DNA of 64,000 bases from Streptomyces cellulosae. GTDB lineage: Bacteria > Actinomycetota > Actinomycetes > Streptomycetales > Streptomycetaceae. The notes below the pieces were generated by a model that did no database searches, had not been told where the DNA came from, and worked only from the letters and a program-made list of their open reading frames with translations. Positions 1 through 8,636 of the stretch are shown piece by piece. Every line of letters starts with the position of its first letter. The first letter of the stretch is position 1. Where the stretch lies: contig BNBH01000026.1 of NCBI GenBank assembly GCA_014655195.1, positions 51,652-115,651 of the forward strand, written 5' to 3'. Position numbers and translations under genes: made by a program.

Positions 1-130
1 ACGGGGGTTTTCGTGGATGACTCGTGATGATCGAATACTTGCGCCAGGGAACACCCGTTTGCCCGCGCCCTGTTCGAAATGGCGCCGAACGAACGGACAA
101 CGACACACACGATCAGGTGAGTCGGGAAGC

Positions 131-817
131 TCAGGGGGCCTGTGGGTCATCCACCGGCTCCGCCGTCACGACGAGGTTGGCGGTGTAACCGCCTCGCTCC
201 GGCTGGAACGGCGGCGCGCAGGTGATGAGCGTGAGCACCGGCGGCCCGGTACGGCGGAAGGCGGACGCCGGCAGCTCGTCCTTCGGGACGGTGGAGCGCG
301 CGGTGACGCGGTGGAGGACGGGTTCTGCGCCGTCCCGCCGTACCTCCACGGTGTCCCCGGCCCGCACGTCCCTGAGCGCGGCGAACTCACCCAGGTCACC
401 GGTCTCGCCGTCGAGGTGCCCCACCAGCACGGCCGACCCCTCGGGGCTGCCGGGGGCGGGCCCGTACCGGTACCAGCCGGCCACGGCCGGATCGTCCGGC
501 ACGGTCATGTCCCCGCGCGGCGTCACGCCGACACCCTCGACCCGGGCGTCGAGCCCGACACCGGGCACGAGGACACGCGCGGGCACGGCCTGCCGTACGG
601 CCGCCGGCTCGGCCGCGGAGGGCGGCGGCGCGGTGCCGGACGGCCGACCGGCGTCACCGGCAGCCGTCGCCGACGGTGCGGCACCGAAGTCGGAGGGGGA
701 GCCGGCCCGCTGCGGCCCCCGCGCCCACCCCAGCACACCGAGGACCACCGCCGTGACGGCCACCAGAACGGCGACCGTCACGGCGGGTCCCCCGCGCCGC
801 CGCGAGGTGTCAGCCAC
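131..817 (-). CDS. Class F sortase
   Basis: Membrane-anchored cysteine transpeptidase-like protein, 228 aa from the GTG at 817. It has a short charged N-terminus, one hydrophobic segment (AVTVAVLVAVTAVVLGVLGW), a Pro/Ala-rich linker, then the sortase domain. The catalytic signatures are VGHLD (His) and TLITC (Cys), followed by a conserved Arg region near PERGGY. Class F sortases are widespread in actinomycetes, with mostly unknown substrates. The GTG start overlaps the 3' end of the upstream DUF4397 gene by 8 bases, so the two are co-transcribed and that secreted protein is a natural candidate partner (inference). An upstream in-frame ATG at 868 would need a longer overlap and is less likely. 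Confidence 0.85.
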   Translation of the reverse strand: MADTSRRRGGPAVTVAVLVAVTAVVLGVLGWARGPQRAGSPSDFGAAPSATAAGDAGRPSGTAPPPSAAEPAAVRQAVPARVLVPGVGLDARVEGVGVTPRGDMTVPDDPAVAGWYRYGPAPGSPEGSAVLVGHLDGETGDLGEFAALRDVRAGDTVEVRRDGAEPVLHRVTARSTVPKDELPASAFRRTGPPVLTLITCAPPFQPERGGYTANLVVTAEPVDDPQAP

Positions 818-1646
818 GCTTGCCGGCGAAGCGACGGGCGGCCAGCACGCCGGCCACGGCGACCGCACCGCCGGCGGCGGCCCAACCCGGCGTCCACGTC
901 GTGGAGTTGGCGGAGACGGCGGCGCCGCCGCCGCCCGCGTGGACGCCCTTCGGCATGGAGTCCATGCCGCTGAACTTCTGCGTGGCCAGGGCGAGGTTCT
1001 TGTCCTCGGCGCTGCCCCAGGCGTAGACGACGGTGCCGGCGCCCTCCGCCACGTTCACCTCGGCGGGGCCGATGGCCACGGTGTCGGTGCCGGCGAGGAC
1101 CACGTCGGCGTCGACGGTGCCCGCGTCGACCACGGCGGAGTCCCCGTTCGGGTTGGTCAGGCCGGTGAAGACGGGCTGACCGCCGGCGCGTACGTCCACG
1201 GCGGGCGCGGCCGCGATGTGGCGTACGGTGAGCCGGCCCTTGCCCGCGTCGACCTTGGAGACGTCGTCGGCGAACGCGGTCAGCTGCGGCTTGCCGTCGG
1301 CGCTGAGATGGGCGGCGATCGTAGCGGCGTCGCCTTCACCGACCTCGACGGTCTTCTCCAGGGCGGGCTTGCCGTCGGGGCCCTGGCCCGCCTCGAAGAT
1401 CTGGATGTCGTACGAGCCGGCCGTGAGCGACTGCGGCTCGGTCACCGTGCCGGGCTCGAAGCCGGCGAGCAGTTCGTCGCCGTTGGCGTACACGTCGACC
1501 GTCATGCCGGGGATGCCGTGGACGACGGAGACCATCGCCGTCTCCTGCTCGGCGGAGGGGGCGGCCATGGCGGGCGCGGCGACACCGAGCGCGAGGGCGC
1601 AGGCGCCGGTGGAGGCGGCGATGGCGACGGGGAAACGGGGGCGCAT
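810..1646 (-). CDS. Secreted DUF4397-domain protein
   Basis: 278-aa exported protein. The start at 1646 gives a signal peptide (MRPRFPVAIAAS, hydrophobic core, then APAMA/APS cleavage region) with AAAGGGA well placed upstream; an ATG three codons earlier sits too close to that site. Two DUF4397 beta-rich repeats follow, visible as VSVVHGIPGMTVDVYANG and LTVRHIAAAPAVDVRAGG. The tail has a Ser/Thr/Pro stretch, a hydrophobic segment (AAAGGAVAVAGVLAA) and a basic end (RRFAGKRG), the layout of a wall or membrane anchor although no clear LPXTG is visible. It is co-directional and overlapping with the class F sortase. Biochemical function is unknown. Confidence 0.82.
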   Translation of the reverse strand: MRPRFPVAIAASTGACALALGVAAPAMAAPSAEQETAMVSVVHGIPGMTVDVYANGDELLAGFEPGTVTEPQSLTAGSYDIQIFEAGQGPDGKPALEKTVEVGEGDAATIAAHLSADGKPQLTAFADDVSKVDAGKGRLTVRHIAAAPAVDVRAGGQPVFTGLTNPNGDSAVVDAGTVDADVVLAGTDTVAIGPAEVNVAEGAGTVVYAWGSAEDKNLALATQKFSGMDSMPKGVHAGGGGAAVSANSTTWTPGWAAAGGAVAVAGVLAARRFAGKRG

Positions 1647-1764
1647 GGGGACCATCCCTTTCGAAGGAGTACCGCTCACTGCGGGACTGGACCCCAGTGT
1701 CGAACCGACGAATCGACGCAGACAACATGCGTCGTTTGTGCGTCGTAAGGGGTACGGTGGAGGT
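1647..1764. promoter_or_regulatory. Divergent promoter region with repeated CGACGCA/TGCGTCG
   Basis: Intergenic region between the DUF4397 gene and the B12-MerR gene. An inverted repeat CGACGCA (1714-1720) / TGCGTCG (1728-1734) is followed by a third copy TGCGTCG at 1739-1745 just before the MerR ribosome site. The spacing and position suit an autoregulatory operator for the MerR protein (inference). Confidence 0.5.
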
Positions 1765-2733
1765 ATGAGCGAGCGCATCGAGGACGACGCACCCGGTGTC
1801 GGTCTGACGACCGGCGAGGTGGCGCGCCGCCTGGGCGTGGCGCCCACCACGGTCCGCACCTGGGACCACCGCTACGGACTCGGCCCCGACCGTCACACCG
1901 GCGGCCGGCACCGCCGCTGGACGCCGGAGGACGTGGCGCGCCTGGAGCGGATGTGCGCGCTGACGGCGACGGGCATCCCGCCCGCGGAGGCGGCACGGCT
2001 GGCCCGCGAGACGCCGGCGCCGGAAACCGGTCCGGCGCCCTCCGCGCGATCGAGCCCCGCACCCGCGTCCCGCGCTGGGAGCGGCCTCCGTCTGGGCGAC
2101 GCACGCCAGGAGTGCAAGGGCATCGCCCGCGCCGCCCTCCGCCTCGACGCGGCGACGCTGGACCGACTGCTGCTCGACGCGATACGTGAGCACGGCCTGG
2201 TCGCCGCCTGGACGGAGGTGATCGTGCCGACGCTGCAGGCGGTGGGGCGCAAGTGGGAGTCGTCGGGGGAGCGGTACGTGGAGGTGGAGCACTTCCTCTC
2301 CTGGCACGTCTCCGGCGCCCTCCGCCGTGCCGCCCCGGACACGGTCCCCGGCCGCCCGGGCGCGACGGTGGTCCTGGCGTGCGCGCCGGGCGAGAACCAC
2401 ACCCTGGCCCTGGAGGTCCTGTCCGCGGCACTGGCCGAACGGGGCATCCCTGTACGGATGTTCGGCGGCGCGCTCCCGGTGGAGTCCCTGATCGCGGCGG
2501 TCCGCCGCACGGGCCCGGCTGCGGTGGGCCTGTGGGCCCAGTCCCGCACGACGGCGAGCCGCCCGCTGGCCGCGCATGTGGCGTCGATGGAATGGGGCGT
2601 ACGAGGCGCCCGCCGCAGTCCTTCGGTCCTCACCCTGGGCCCCGGCTGGTCGGGCCGCCCCACCCCGGGCACGGCCCGCCCCCACGGGCTGGCGGACGCA
2701 GTGACGGCCCTGGAGGGCCTGGCAGCCCGCTGA
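1765..2733 (+). CDS. MerR-family regulator with B12-binding domain
   Basis: 322-aa regulator. Residues ~12-75 form a MerR winged helix (TTGEVARRLGVAPTTVRTWD). Residues ~105-200 are the four-helix cap with a W-x-EH pattern (KWESSGERYVEVEH), and the rest is a Rossmann B12-binding domain in which GENHTLA resembles the ExHxxG cobalamin-ligand motif, with Ala in place of the Gly. This architecture is that of CarH/LitR photoreceptor repressors, which use adenosylcobalamin to sense light. Start ATG at 1765 with GGTGGAGG just upstream. It is divergent from the DUF4397-sortase pair, which it may control; no carotenoid genes are nearby. Light sensing is inferred from family membership only. Confidence 0.8.
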   Translation: MSERIEDDAPGVGLTTGEVARRLGVAPTTVRTWDHRYGLGPDRHTGGRHRRWTPEDVARLERMCALTATGIPPAEAARLARETPAPETGPAPSARSSPAPASRAGSGLRLGDARQECKGIARAALRLDAATLDRLLLDAIREHGLVAAWTEVIVPTLQAVGRKWESSGERYVEVEHFLSWHVSGALRRAAPDTVPGRPGATVVLACAPGENHTLALEVLSAALAERGIPVRMFGGALPVESLIAAVRRTGPAAVGLWAQSRTTASRPLAAHVASMEWGVRGARRSPSVLTLGPGWSGRPTPGTARPHGLADAVTALEGLAAR

Positions 2734-2755
2734 GGCCACCGTCGACGCCTACAGG

Positions 2756-2792
2756 AATTCATTTCCAGCCATTCCGTGGCTGGAAATGAATT
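2756..2792. terminator. Perfect 16-bp inverted repeat hairpin
   Basis: Arms at 2756-2771 and 2777-2792 are exact reverse complements with a 5-nt loop (TTCCG), followed by a T-rich stretch (TGCTTTTATTTTG). It lies 22 bases after the B12-MerR stop codon, so it is a good terminator candidate. It is unusually AT-rich for this genome. Confidence 0.75.
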
Positions 2793-3190
2793 GAGAGATG
2801 CTTTTATTTTGTATTGAACCATCGGTGGGCGGCATGGAACCTTGCTTTCCTCTTTCTTTACTCTGTGGTGACCTGTGATGAGTTTTCTCCTGACGCTCGG
2901 TAATTAACGGTCTGGGTGTCGGGGTGGGGTGGCACGAGGGGCGAGGGTTCCGCTGCTGGTGCTACCTGCAGGCGACGGGCGTTTCGCTGTTGTTCCACTT
3001 GCGTCGACGGAATGCGGAATGGGCCCCACCGCGTATTCCGCTTATTCAAAAACATTGACAGGGGCGAGTTCCGGACTGTTGTATGACTGTCACCAAGGGG
3101 GAGAGACGGAAAGCGGTGGCCGACCGGTGCGGCAGACGCCACGGGGGCGTCGTCATGGCGCGTTTTCCGACTCCGGTAGGGGGAGACTGG
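2793..3190. other. Intergenic region, AT-richer than surroundings
   Basis: No convincing gene. The segment is less GC-rich than its surroundings, which suits a promoter region for the secreted NTF2-like gene. A GGGGGAGA ribosome site is visible at about 3179-3186 before the ATG at 3191. Confidence 0.4.
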
Positions 3191-3808
3191 ATGAGCAAGA
3201 TCAAGCACACGCTTCCGATAGCCGCCGCGGCCATTGTGCTGACGGCCGGCAGTATTGCCGGACCTCGGATGATCCTGGCCGAGCCGACGGCCGGCGAGGC
3301 GTCGAGCGCGGCTGAGGCAAAGCCGGCCGTCGCGGACTCCGCATCACGGACGAAGGCAGGGGTCAGGGCCGCGGCCACGTCGCCGGAGCAGCTGCTGAAG
3401 CTGCTCGGAGAGCGGATCGTGGCCAAGGACGTCGACGGGATCATCGCGCTCCACGAACCGGAGGCTGCGATCGTCGACTGGGACGGATCCATCGTCCGAG
3501 GGCGAGCGGCGATCCGTGCGTTTTACATCGAGTGGTTCAAGTCCAACCCGGTGCTCACCGTCAATCCCCGTCAGACCGTCATAGCCGGCGGATGGCGCTC
3601 ATGGGACACCAAGGTGCGCGAGCGCACGGCGGCCATCATGGGCGACTACAGCCTGGAGCAGGACGCGGCGGACGGTACCCGGGAGAGCTTCACCGGCAAT
3701 TTCTGCGACACGGTCCAGGAGCAGCTGGACGGAACCTGGCTGTACGTGCAGGACAATCCGTACCCGCCCCACGGGGACCCGGCCACGTCCAGGACCGCAC
3801 ATCACTGA
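3191..3808 (+). CDS. Secreted NTF2-like (SnoaL/ketosteroid-isomerase-type) protein
   Basis: 205 aa. The N-terminus MSKIKHTLPIAAAAIVLTAG followed by a small-residue region is a signal peptide. An Ala/Glu-rich linker follows, then an NTF2-like cone fold (LLKLLGERIVAKDVDGIIAL, then HEPEAAIVDWDG, then VRGRAAIRAFYIEWF). Members of this fold bind small hydrophobic ligands or act as isomerases/cyclases; the catalytic residues cannot be assigned here. It stands ~110 bases ahead of phzC on the same strand. PhzA/B also use this fold, but this protein is exported and not closely similar, so a role in phenazine handling is only a possibility. The ATG at 3191 is chosen because it starts the signal peptide and has a good ribosome site; upstream in-frame codons do not resemble coding sequence. 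Confidence 0.7.
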   Translation: MSKIKHTLPIAAAAIVLTAGSIAGPRMILAEPTAGEASSAAEAKPAVADSASRTKAGVRAAATSPEQLLKLLGERIVAKDVDGIIALHEPEAAIVDWDGSIVRGRAAIRAFYIEWFKSNPVLTVNPRQTVIAGGWRSWDTKVRERTAAIMGDYSLEQDAADGTRESFTGNFCDTVQEQLDGTWLYVQDNPYPPHGDPATSRTAHH

Positions 3809-3921
3809 ATCCGGTCGCCTGGTTCTTCGGAATTGAAGCAGCCGAGGAATGAGAAACGATTCGTCATTCGTCATTCGTGGCGGTGTGTCGGTGTGTCGTA
3901 TGTCGGGGAGTGGGGAGCACT

Positions 3922-5127
3922 TTGAATGCCGCATCGTTCAGCATTTCACCGTCGTCGGCGCGGCAGCAGCCTCCGTGGGAGGACACGTCGGAGGTCGAGC
4001 GCGTACGGGACGTGCTGGCGGGACTTCCCCCACTCGTGAATCCGGCAGCGCTCGGTCGACTCAGGCGGCGATTGGCCATCGTCGCCGCCGGGCGTTCACA
4101 AGTGGTCCAGGTGGGCGACTGCGCCGAAGACTTCGCGGAATGCACCGCGGTCGACGTGAAGCGCAGAACGGATCTCCTCGATCAGCTCGCCCACGTCATG
4201 AGCGCGCTCACGCACCGGCCGGTCCTCAAGGTCGGCCGGATCGCAGGGCAGTACGCCAAACCCCGGTCGGCCACCACCGAGACGGTGGGGGGCGTCGAAC
4301 TCCCGGTCTACCGGGGGCACATGGTGAACGGCGCCGAGCCGGATCCCGAAGCCAGGCGTCCCGACCCTCGCCGCCTGCTGGCGGGCTATCGCGCCGCGCG
4401 GCAGGTCCTGTCCCACCTCTGCCCGACGCCGCAGCACCGGCTCGACCCCGGCGTGTGGACCAGCCACGAGGCTCTGCTGCTCGACTACGAGGTCCCGATG
4501 GTCCGAGCCGCAGGGGACGGCCGGCTCGCGCTCACCTCGACCCATTGGCCCTGGATCGGGGAGCGGACGCGGCAGCCCGACGGAGCGCATGTCGCTCTGC
4601 TGGCCGCTGTGATGAATCCGGTCGCCTGCAAGGTCGGTCCGAGTGTGACGACCGGCGAACTGCTCGAACTGTGCGCCCGGCTCGACCCGCGAAGGACTCC
4701 GGGCCGGCTCACACTGATCACGCGGATGGGCGCCGATGCCGCGGCAGACCTGCTGCCGCCGCTGGTCCGGGCCGTTCGGGCGGCAGGCCATCCGGTGATC
4801 TGGCTGGTCGACCCCATGCACGGCAACACGGTGACCAACGCGGAGGGACGCAAGACCCGCGTCGTGGCCACCCTCGTGCGTGAGGTCGCCGCGTTCCAGC
4901 GGGCCGTCCGCTCGGTCGGCGGGTGTCCGGGCGGGATCCACCTGGAGGCCACTCCTGACGCCGTCACCGAATGCGCCGACGTCCCGGAGGCCGTCGACCA
5001 CGCCGGAGACAAGTACACGTCCTTGTGCGACCCGCGGCTGAACCCGCGCCAGGCGATATCGGTGGTGTCGGCCTGGCAGCCGCACTCGCCGACGAACCGA
5101 ACCGAGGGAGAGCCGTGCCGGGCATAG
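3922..5127 (+). CDS. phzC: Class II DAHP synthase of phenazine pathway (PhzC)
   Basis: Condenses phosphoenolpyruvate and erythrose-4-phosphate to DAHP, raising shikimate flux into chorismate. 401 aa, the usual PhzC length. Class II features include VVQVGDCAEDFAE, KVGRIAGQYAKPRS, VYRGHMVNG, DPMHGNT and GGIHLEATPDAVTEC. The chosen start is TTG at 3922, with GGGGAG at 3912-3917; a GTG at 3910 lies too close to its own GGGGA, and a GTG at 3877 would add a low-complexity Cys/Val stretch. It is first in the phz run and its 3' end overlaps phzD by 13 bases. Class II enzymes in phenazine clusters are usually less feedback-sensitive than housekeeping isozymes (known for the family). Confidence 0.92.
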   Translation: MNAASFSISPSSARQQPPWEDTSEVERVRDVLAGLPPLVNPAALGRLRRRLAIVAAGRSQVVQVGDCAEDFAECTAVDVKRRTDLLDQLAHVMSALTHRPVLKVGRIAGQYAKPRSATTETVGGVELPVYRGHMVNGAEPDPEARRPDPRRLLAGYRAARQVLSHLCPTPQHRLDPGVWTSHEALLLDYEVPMVRAAGDGRLALTSTHWPWIGERTRQPDGAHVALLAAVMNPVACKVGPSVTTGELLELCARLDPRRTPGRLTLITRMGADAAADLLPPLVRAVRAAGHPVIWLVDPMHGNTVTNAEGRKTRVVATLVREVAAFQRAVRSVGGCPGGIHLEATPDAVTECADVPEAVDHAGDKYTSLCDPRLNPRQAISVVSAWQPHSPTNRTEGEPCRA

Positions 5128-5738
5128 CTCCGATATCCGCCTACCCCTTGCCCACGGCCACCGAGCTGCCTCCCGCGACGGCACGGTGGCGACTCGACCG
5201 GAGCCGCGCGGCCCTGCTCGTGCACGACATGCAGCAGTACTTCCTGAAGCCGTTCCCCCCGGCCGTGCGAGACCCGCTCGTGCGCCACTGCGCCGGCCTG
5301 CGCGAGCGGTGCACCGCCCTGGGGATCCCTGTCCTCTACACCGCGCAACCCGGCGGGATGACGGACGAGGAGCGAGGGCTGCTGAAGGACTTCTGGGGGC
5401 CGGGAATGCGCCTCGCCCCTGAGGACCGCACGATCGTCGAGGAACTCACACCCGGCCCGACGGACCAGGTGCTGACCAAGTGGCGTTACAGCGCCTTCGC
5501 CCGGTCGGACCTGCTCGACCGGTTGCGCACCCAGGGGCGTGACCAGCTGATCGTCTGCGGGGTGTACGCCCATGTCGGCGTACTGGCGACGGCACTCGAG
5601 GCGTTCGCCAACGACATCCAGCCGTTCCTGATCGCCGACGCCCTCGGCGACTTCTCCGCCGACTACCACCGACTGGCCCTCACGTACGCGGCCGAGCGCT
5701 GCGCGGTGGTGACCACCACCGAGGAGGTTCTCCGATGA
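5115..5738 (+). CDS. phzD: Isochorismatase (PhzD)
   Basis: Hydrolyses 2-amino-2-desoxyisochorismate (ADIC) to trans-2,3-dihydro-3-hydroxyanthranilate (DHHA) plus pyruvate. 207 aa, the standard PhzD length. With the GTG start at 5115 the catalytic Asp in LLVHDMQQYF is residue 38, the numbering of the characterised enzyme. The Lys-containing TKWRYSAF and the cis-peptide/Cys-loop region LIVCGVYAHVGV are present. The start lies inside the end of phzC and the stop overlaps phzE (ATGA), indicating translational coupling. Confidence 0.95.
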   Translation: MPGIAPISAYPLPTATELPPATARWRLDRSRAALLVHDMQQYFLKPFPPAVRDPLVRHCAGLRERCTALGIPVLYTAQPGGMTDEERGLLKDFWGPGMRLAPEDRTIVEELTPGPTDQVLTKWRYSAFARSDLLDRLRTQGRDQLIVCGVYAHVGVLATALEAFANDIQPFLIADALGDFSADYHRLALTYAAERCAVVTTTEEVLR

Positions 5739-7639
5739 GCGCGTCGGACCTGCTGGAGCGTGTGCTGGGACGCGACCCGGGTCCCTTCGCCCTGCTGCAC
5801 CGCCCCGAGACCCTGGGCCCGGACCACGTGGACATCCTTCTGGGACGCGTCGACACCCCGGCACGACTCTCCGACATCCCCTCGCCCGGGGAGGACGGAC
5901 AGGCCGGCGGGGCCCGTCACGAGACGCTGGTCCTGGTGCCGCACCGGCAGATCGGGGAACGGGGTTTCGCCGTGGCCGAGGACGATTCCCCACTGGTCGC
6001 GATGGAGGTGACGCACCAGGGGCTGGTCACCATGTCCGAGGTGCTGGACGTACTCCCCGACGAACCGATCGCCCTGGCCGACGGACACTTCGACATCGAC
6101 GACGACTCCTACGCGGACATCGTCCGTGAGGTCCTGGACAACGAGATCGGCACGGGCGAGGGGTCCAACTTCGTCATCAAGCGTTCGTTCGTCGCCAGTG
6201 TCAGCGACTACTCGACGCGCAGTGCCCTCACGCTCTTCCGTCGCCTGCTCACCCGGGAGAACGGCGCCTACTGGACCTTCGTCGTGCACACCGGTACCCG
6301 CACCTTCGTCGGTGCCACCCCGGAACGGCACGTCAGCCTCCGCGACGGCGTCGCCGCGATGACACCGATCAGCGGCACCCACCGCTATCCCGCCACCGGC
6401 CCCGCGCTGCCGGAGGTGTTGGACTTCCTCACCGACGGCAAGGAGACCGACGAGCTGTACATGGTCCTCGACGAGGAACTCAAGATGATGGCCAGGGTCT
6501 GTGCCGGAGGCGGCCGCGTGAAGGGGCCGTATCTGCGCGAGATGACCTGGCTCGCGCACACCGAGTACACCATCGAGGGAGACAGCGACCTCGACCCCCG
6601 GGACGTCCTCAGGGAAACGATGTTCGCCCCCACCGTGACCGGCAGCCCGCTGGAGAACGCCTGCCGGGTGATCGCCCGGCACGAGCCCGCCGGCCGCGGG
6701 TACTACGGAGGCGTCGTGGCCCTGATCGGCCGGGACGCTGCCGGCGGGCACACGATGGACTCGGCCATCCTCATCCGTACCGCCGACATCCGAAGTGCGC
6801 CGGCCGACGGCTCCGCCCACGTCCGGGTGGGGGTGGGCGCCACGCTGGTCCGGCACTCGGACCCCAAGGCCGAGGTTCTCGAGACGCGCACCAAGGCGGC
6901 GGGCGTTCTCGCCGCGCTGGGCACCGCCGAACGGCTCGACGACCACCCGCTCGTCCGGCAGGCCCTGGAGCGGCGGAACACCACGATCGCGAAGTTCTGG
7001 CTCGACGAGGCGGAGCAGCGTGCACGTCCGCACCCGGTACTGGACGGCCGTCGGGCTTTGATTGTCGATGCGGAGGACACCTTCAGCGCGATGCTCGCCC
7101 ATCAGTTGCGGGCCATCGGGCTGCGCGTGACACTCGCCCGCTTCGACGAGTCGTTCCGCTTCGACGACCACGACCTCGTCGTCATGGGGCCGGGGCCGGG
7201 CGACCCACGGGAGGCCGGCCATCCCAGGATGGCCCGGCTGACCTCGGCCGTCGAGGAGCTGCTGGACCGCCGCATCCCGTTCCTGGCCGTGTGCCTGAGC
7301 CACCAGCTGCTCAGCCGCTGCCTCGGGCTGGAAGTGCGGCGTCGGGACGTGCCGAACCAGGGCGCCCAACGTGAGATCGACCTGTTCGGCTCGCGTGCGC
7401 GCGTCGGCTTCTACAACTCCTTCTCGGCCCGCGCCGACGCCGACCTGCTGCGACGCCGGGGTGTGGGCGAGGTGCGCGTCTGCCGGGACCCGGACACGGG
7501 CGAGGTGCACGCCCTCAGAGGCCCGCACTTCAGCTCGGTGCAGTTCCACCTCGAATCCGTGCTCACCCAGGACAGCGAACGGATCCTGGCCGAGCTGCTC
7601 GTCCCGCTGACGGACACCACGGAGGTACTGAACGCATGA
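5735..7639 (+). CDS. phzE: ADIC synthase (PhzE)
   Basis: Two-domain chorismate amination enzyme making ADIC. Residues ~1-420 form the anthranilate-synthase-I/MenF-type domain (MTPISGTHRYPATG, DELYMVLDEELKMM, GGVVALIGRDAAGGHTMDSA). Residues ~440-634 are a class I glutamine amidotransferase: MGPGPGDPREAGHPRM, nucleophile Cys520 in AVCLSHQ, and the His/Glu of SVQFHLESV. The 634-aa length matches PhzE. It overlaps phzD and the following small gene by 4 bases each. Confidence 0.96.
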   Translation: MSASDLLERVLGRDPGPFALLHRPETLGPDHVDILLGRVDTPARLSDIPSPGEDGQAGGARHETLVLVPHRQIGERGFAVAEDDSPLVAMEVTHQGLVTMSEVLDVLPDEPIALADGHFDIDDDSYADIVREVLDNEIGTGEGSNFVIKRSFVASVSDYSTRSALTLFRRLLTRENGAYWTFVVHTGTRTFVGATPERHVSLRDGVAAMTPISGTHRYPATGPALPEVLDFLTDGKETDELYMVLDEELKMMARVCAGGGRVKGPYLREMTWLAHTEYTIEGDSDLDPRDVLRETMFAPTVTGSPLENACRVIARHEPAGRGYYGGVVALIGRDAAGGHTMDSAILIRTADIRSAPADGSAHVRVGVGATLVRHSDPKAEVLETRTKAAGVLAALGTAERLDDHPLVRQALERRNTTIAKFWLDEAEQRARPHPVLDGRRALIVDAEDTFSAMLAHQLRAIGLRVTLARFDESFRFDDHDLVVMGPGPGDPREAGHPRMARLTSAVEELLDRRIPFLAVCLSHQLLSRCLGLEVRRRDVPNQGAQREIDLFGSRARVGFYNSFSARADADLLRRRGVGEVRVCRDPDTGEVHALRGPHFSSVQFHLESVLTQDSERILAELLVPLTDTTEVLNA

Positions 7640-7977
7640 AAGCCACCATCTCCTGGTGGGATCTCACCCGGTCGGACCAGACGATCGACTCCCTGCGCGA
7701 CTACCTGCGCGACGAGGGCGTGGAACCGTGGACGGAAGTCCGGGGGATGCGGCTGAAGTTCTGGATCTCCGACCGGGCGACCAACCGCTGGGGCGCCGTG
7801 ATGCTGTGGGACACGGACGCCGACCTGACGGCGCCCATGCCGCCGAACCGTGCCACCGAGCTCATCGGTTACCCGCCCACCGTCCGCATGCTGTCCGACG
7901 TCGAGGCCTGCGTCGAGAATGCGCGGGAGACGGGCGCGGGCGGCCTGGTCTTCCACGCTTTCGGGACGCCGTCATGA
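7636..7977 (+). CDS. Small protein between phzE and phzG (ABM/YdhR-like fold suspected)
   Basis: 113 aa, overlapping phzE (ATGA) and phzG (ATGA), so certainly part of the operon. The sequence is acidic and Trp-rich (TISWWDL, WTEVRGMRLKFWISD, WGAVMLWDT) with a compact alpha/beta look that resembles small dimeric monooxygenase-type proteins of the YdhR/ABM kind; the short phrase AMPPNRATELIGYPP is typical of that group. It is not one of the canonical phz genes. It could help oxidise or channel reactive phenazine precursors (inference from position). Confidence 0.7.
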   Translation: MKATISWWDLTRSDQTIDSLRDYLRDEGVEPWTEVRGMRLKFWISDRATNRWGAVMLWDTDADLTAPMPPNRATELIGYPPTVRMLSDVEACVENARETGAGGLVFHAFGTPS

Positions 7978-8594
7978 GTACATCGCATCCCTCCACGACC
8001 GCCGATGTCTTCGCGGCTCCCCCCGACGACCCTCTGCCGCTGCTGAAAAGCTGGTTCGACAGTGCGGTCGCGGCATCGGTCCAGCAGCCCGGCGCGCTGG
8101 CACTGGCCACGGTCGACGCCGGCCGCAGGGTGTCCAGCCGGATCGTCCAGGTCCTCCAGGTGCGTCCGGCAGGCCTGGTCTTCGCCAGCCACACCGACAG
8201 CCGCAAGGGACGGGACCTGGCCGAGACGCCCTGGGCCTCCGGTGTCCTCTACTGGCGCGAGGTCGCCCGGCAGGTGTGCGTGAGTGGTCCTGCCCGCCCG
8301 CTCCCGGCGCAGGAGTCGGACGCCCTGTGGAACGCCAGGCCTGTCGACACCCACCCGATGTCGGTCGCGGCGCACCAGAGCGCGCCGCTCCTCGACGAGG
8401 AGGCGTTGCGTGAGCGGGCCCGCGAACTGGGCCGAGACGGCGTGGCGTTGCCCCGGCCGGAGCGATGGGTCGGCTATCTGCTCGAGCCGGCGTCGGTGGA
8501 GTTCTGGCAGTCCGAACCGGAGGACCGCTTGCACCGGCGACTGCGGTACGAGCGTGAGGGTCCCGGTTGGCACACGTGCCGACTCCAGCCCTGA
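7974..8594 (+). CDS. phzG: FMN-dependent oxidase (PhzG)
   Basis: Pyridoxamine-phosphate-oxidase-fold flavoenzyme that catalyses late oxidations to phenazine-1-carboxylic and 1,6-dicarboxylic acid. 206 aa. FMN-binding features include ALATVDAGRRVSSRIVQVLQ, FASHTDSRKGRDLAETPWAS and YWREVARQVCVSG, with the C-terminal WQSEPEDRLHRRLRYERE resembling the PdxH tail. ATGA overlap with the upstream small gene. Confidence 0.93.
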   Translation: MSTSHPSTTADVFAAPPDDPLPLLKSWFDSAVAASVQQPGALALATVDAGRRVSSRIVQVLQVRPAGLVFASHTDSRKGRDLAETPWASGVLYWREVARQVCVSGPARPLPAQESDALWNARPVDTHPMSVAAHQSAPLLDEEALRERARELGRDGVALPRPERWVGYLLEPASVEFWQSEPEDRLHRRLRYEREGPGWHTCRLQP

Positions 8595-8636
8595 GCCGCC
8601 TCCGGATGCTGAACGCGAGAGGAAGAGGACAAGTCG

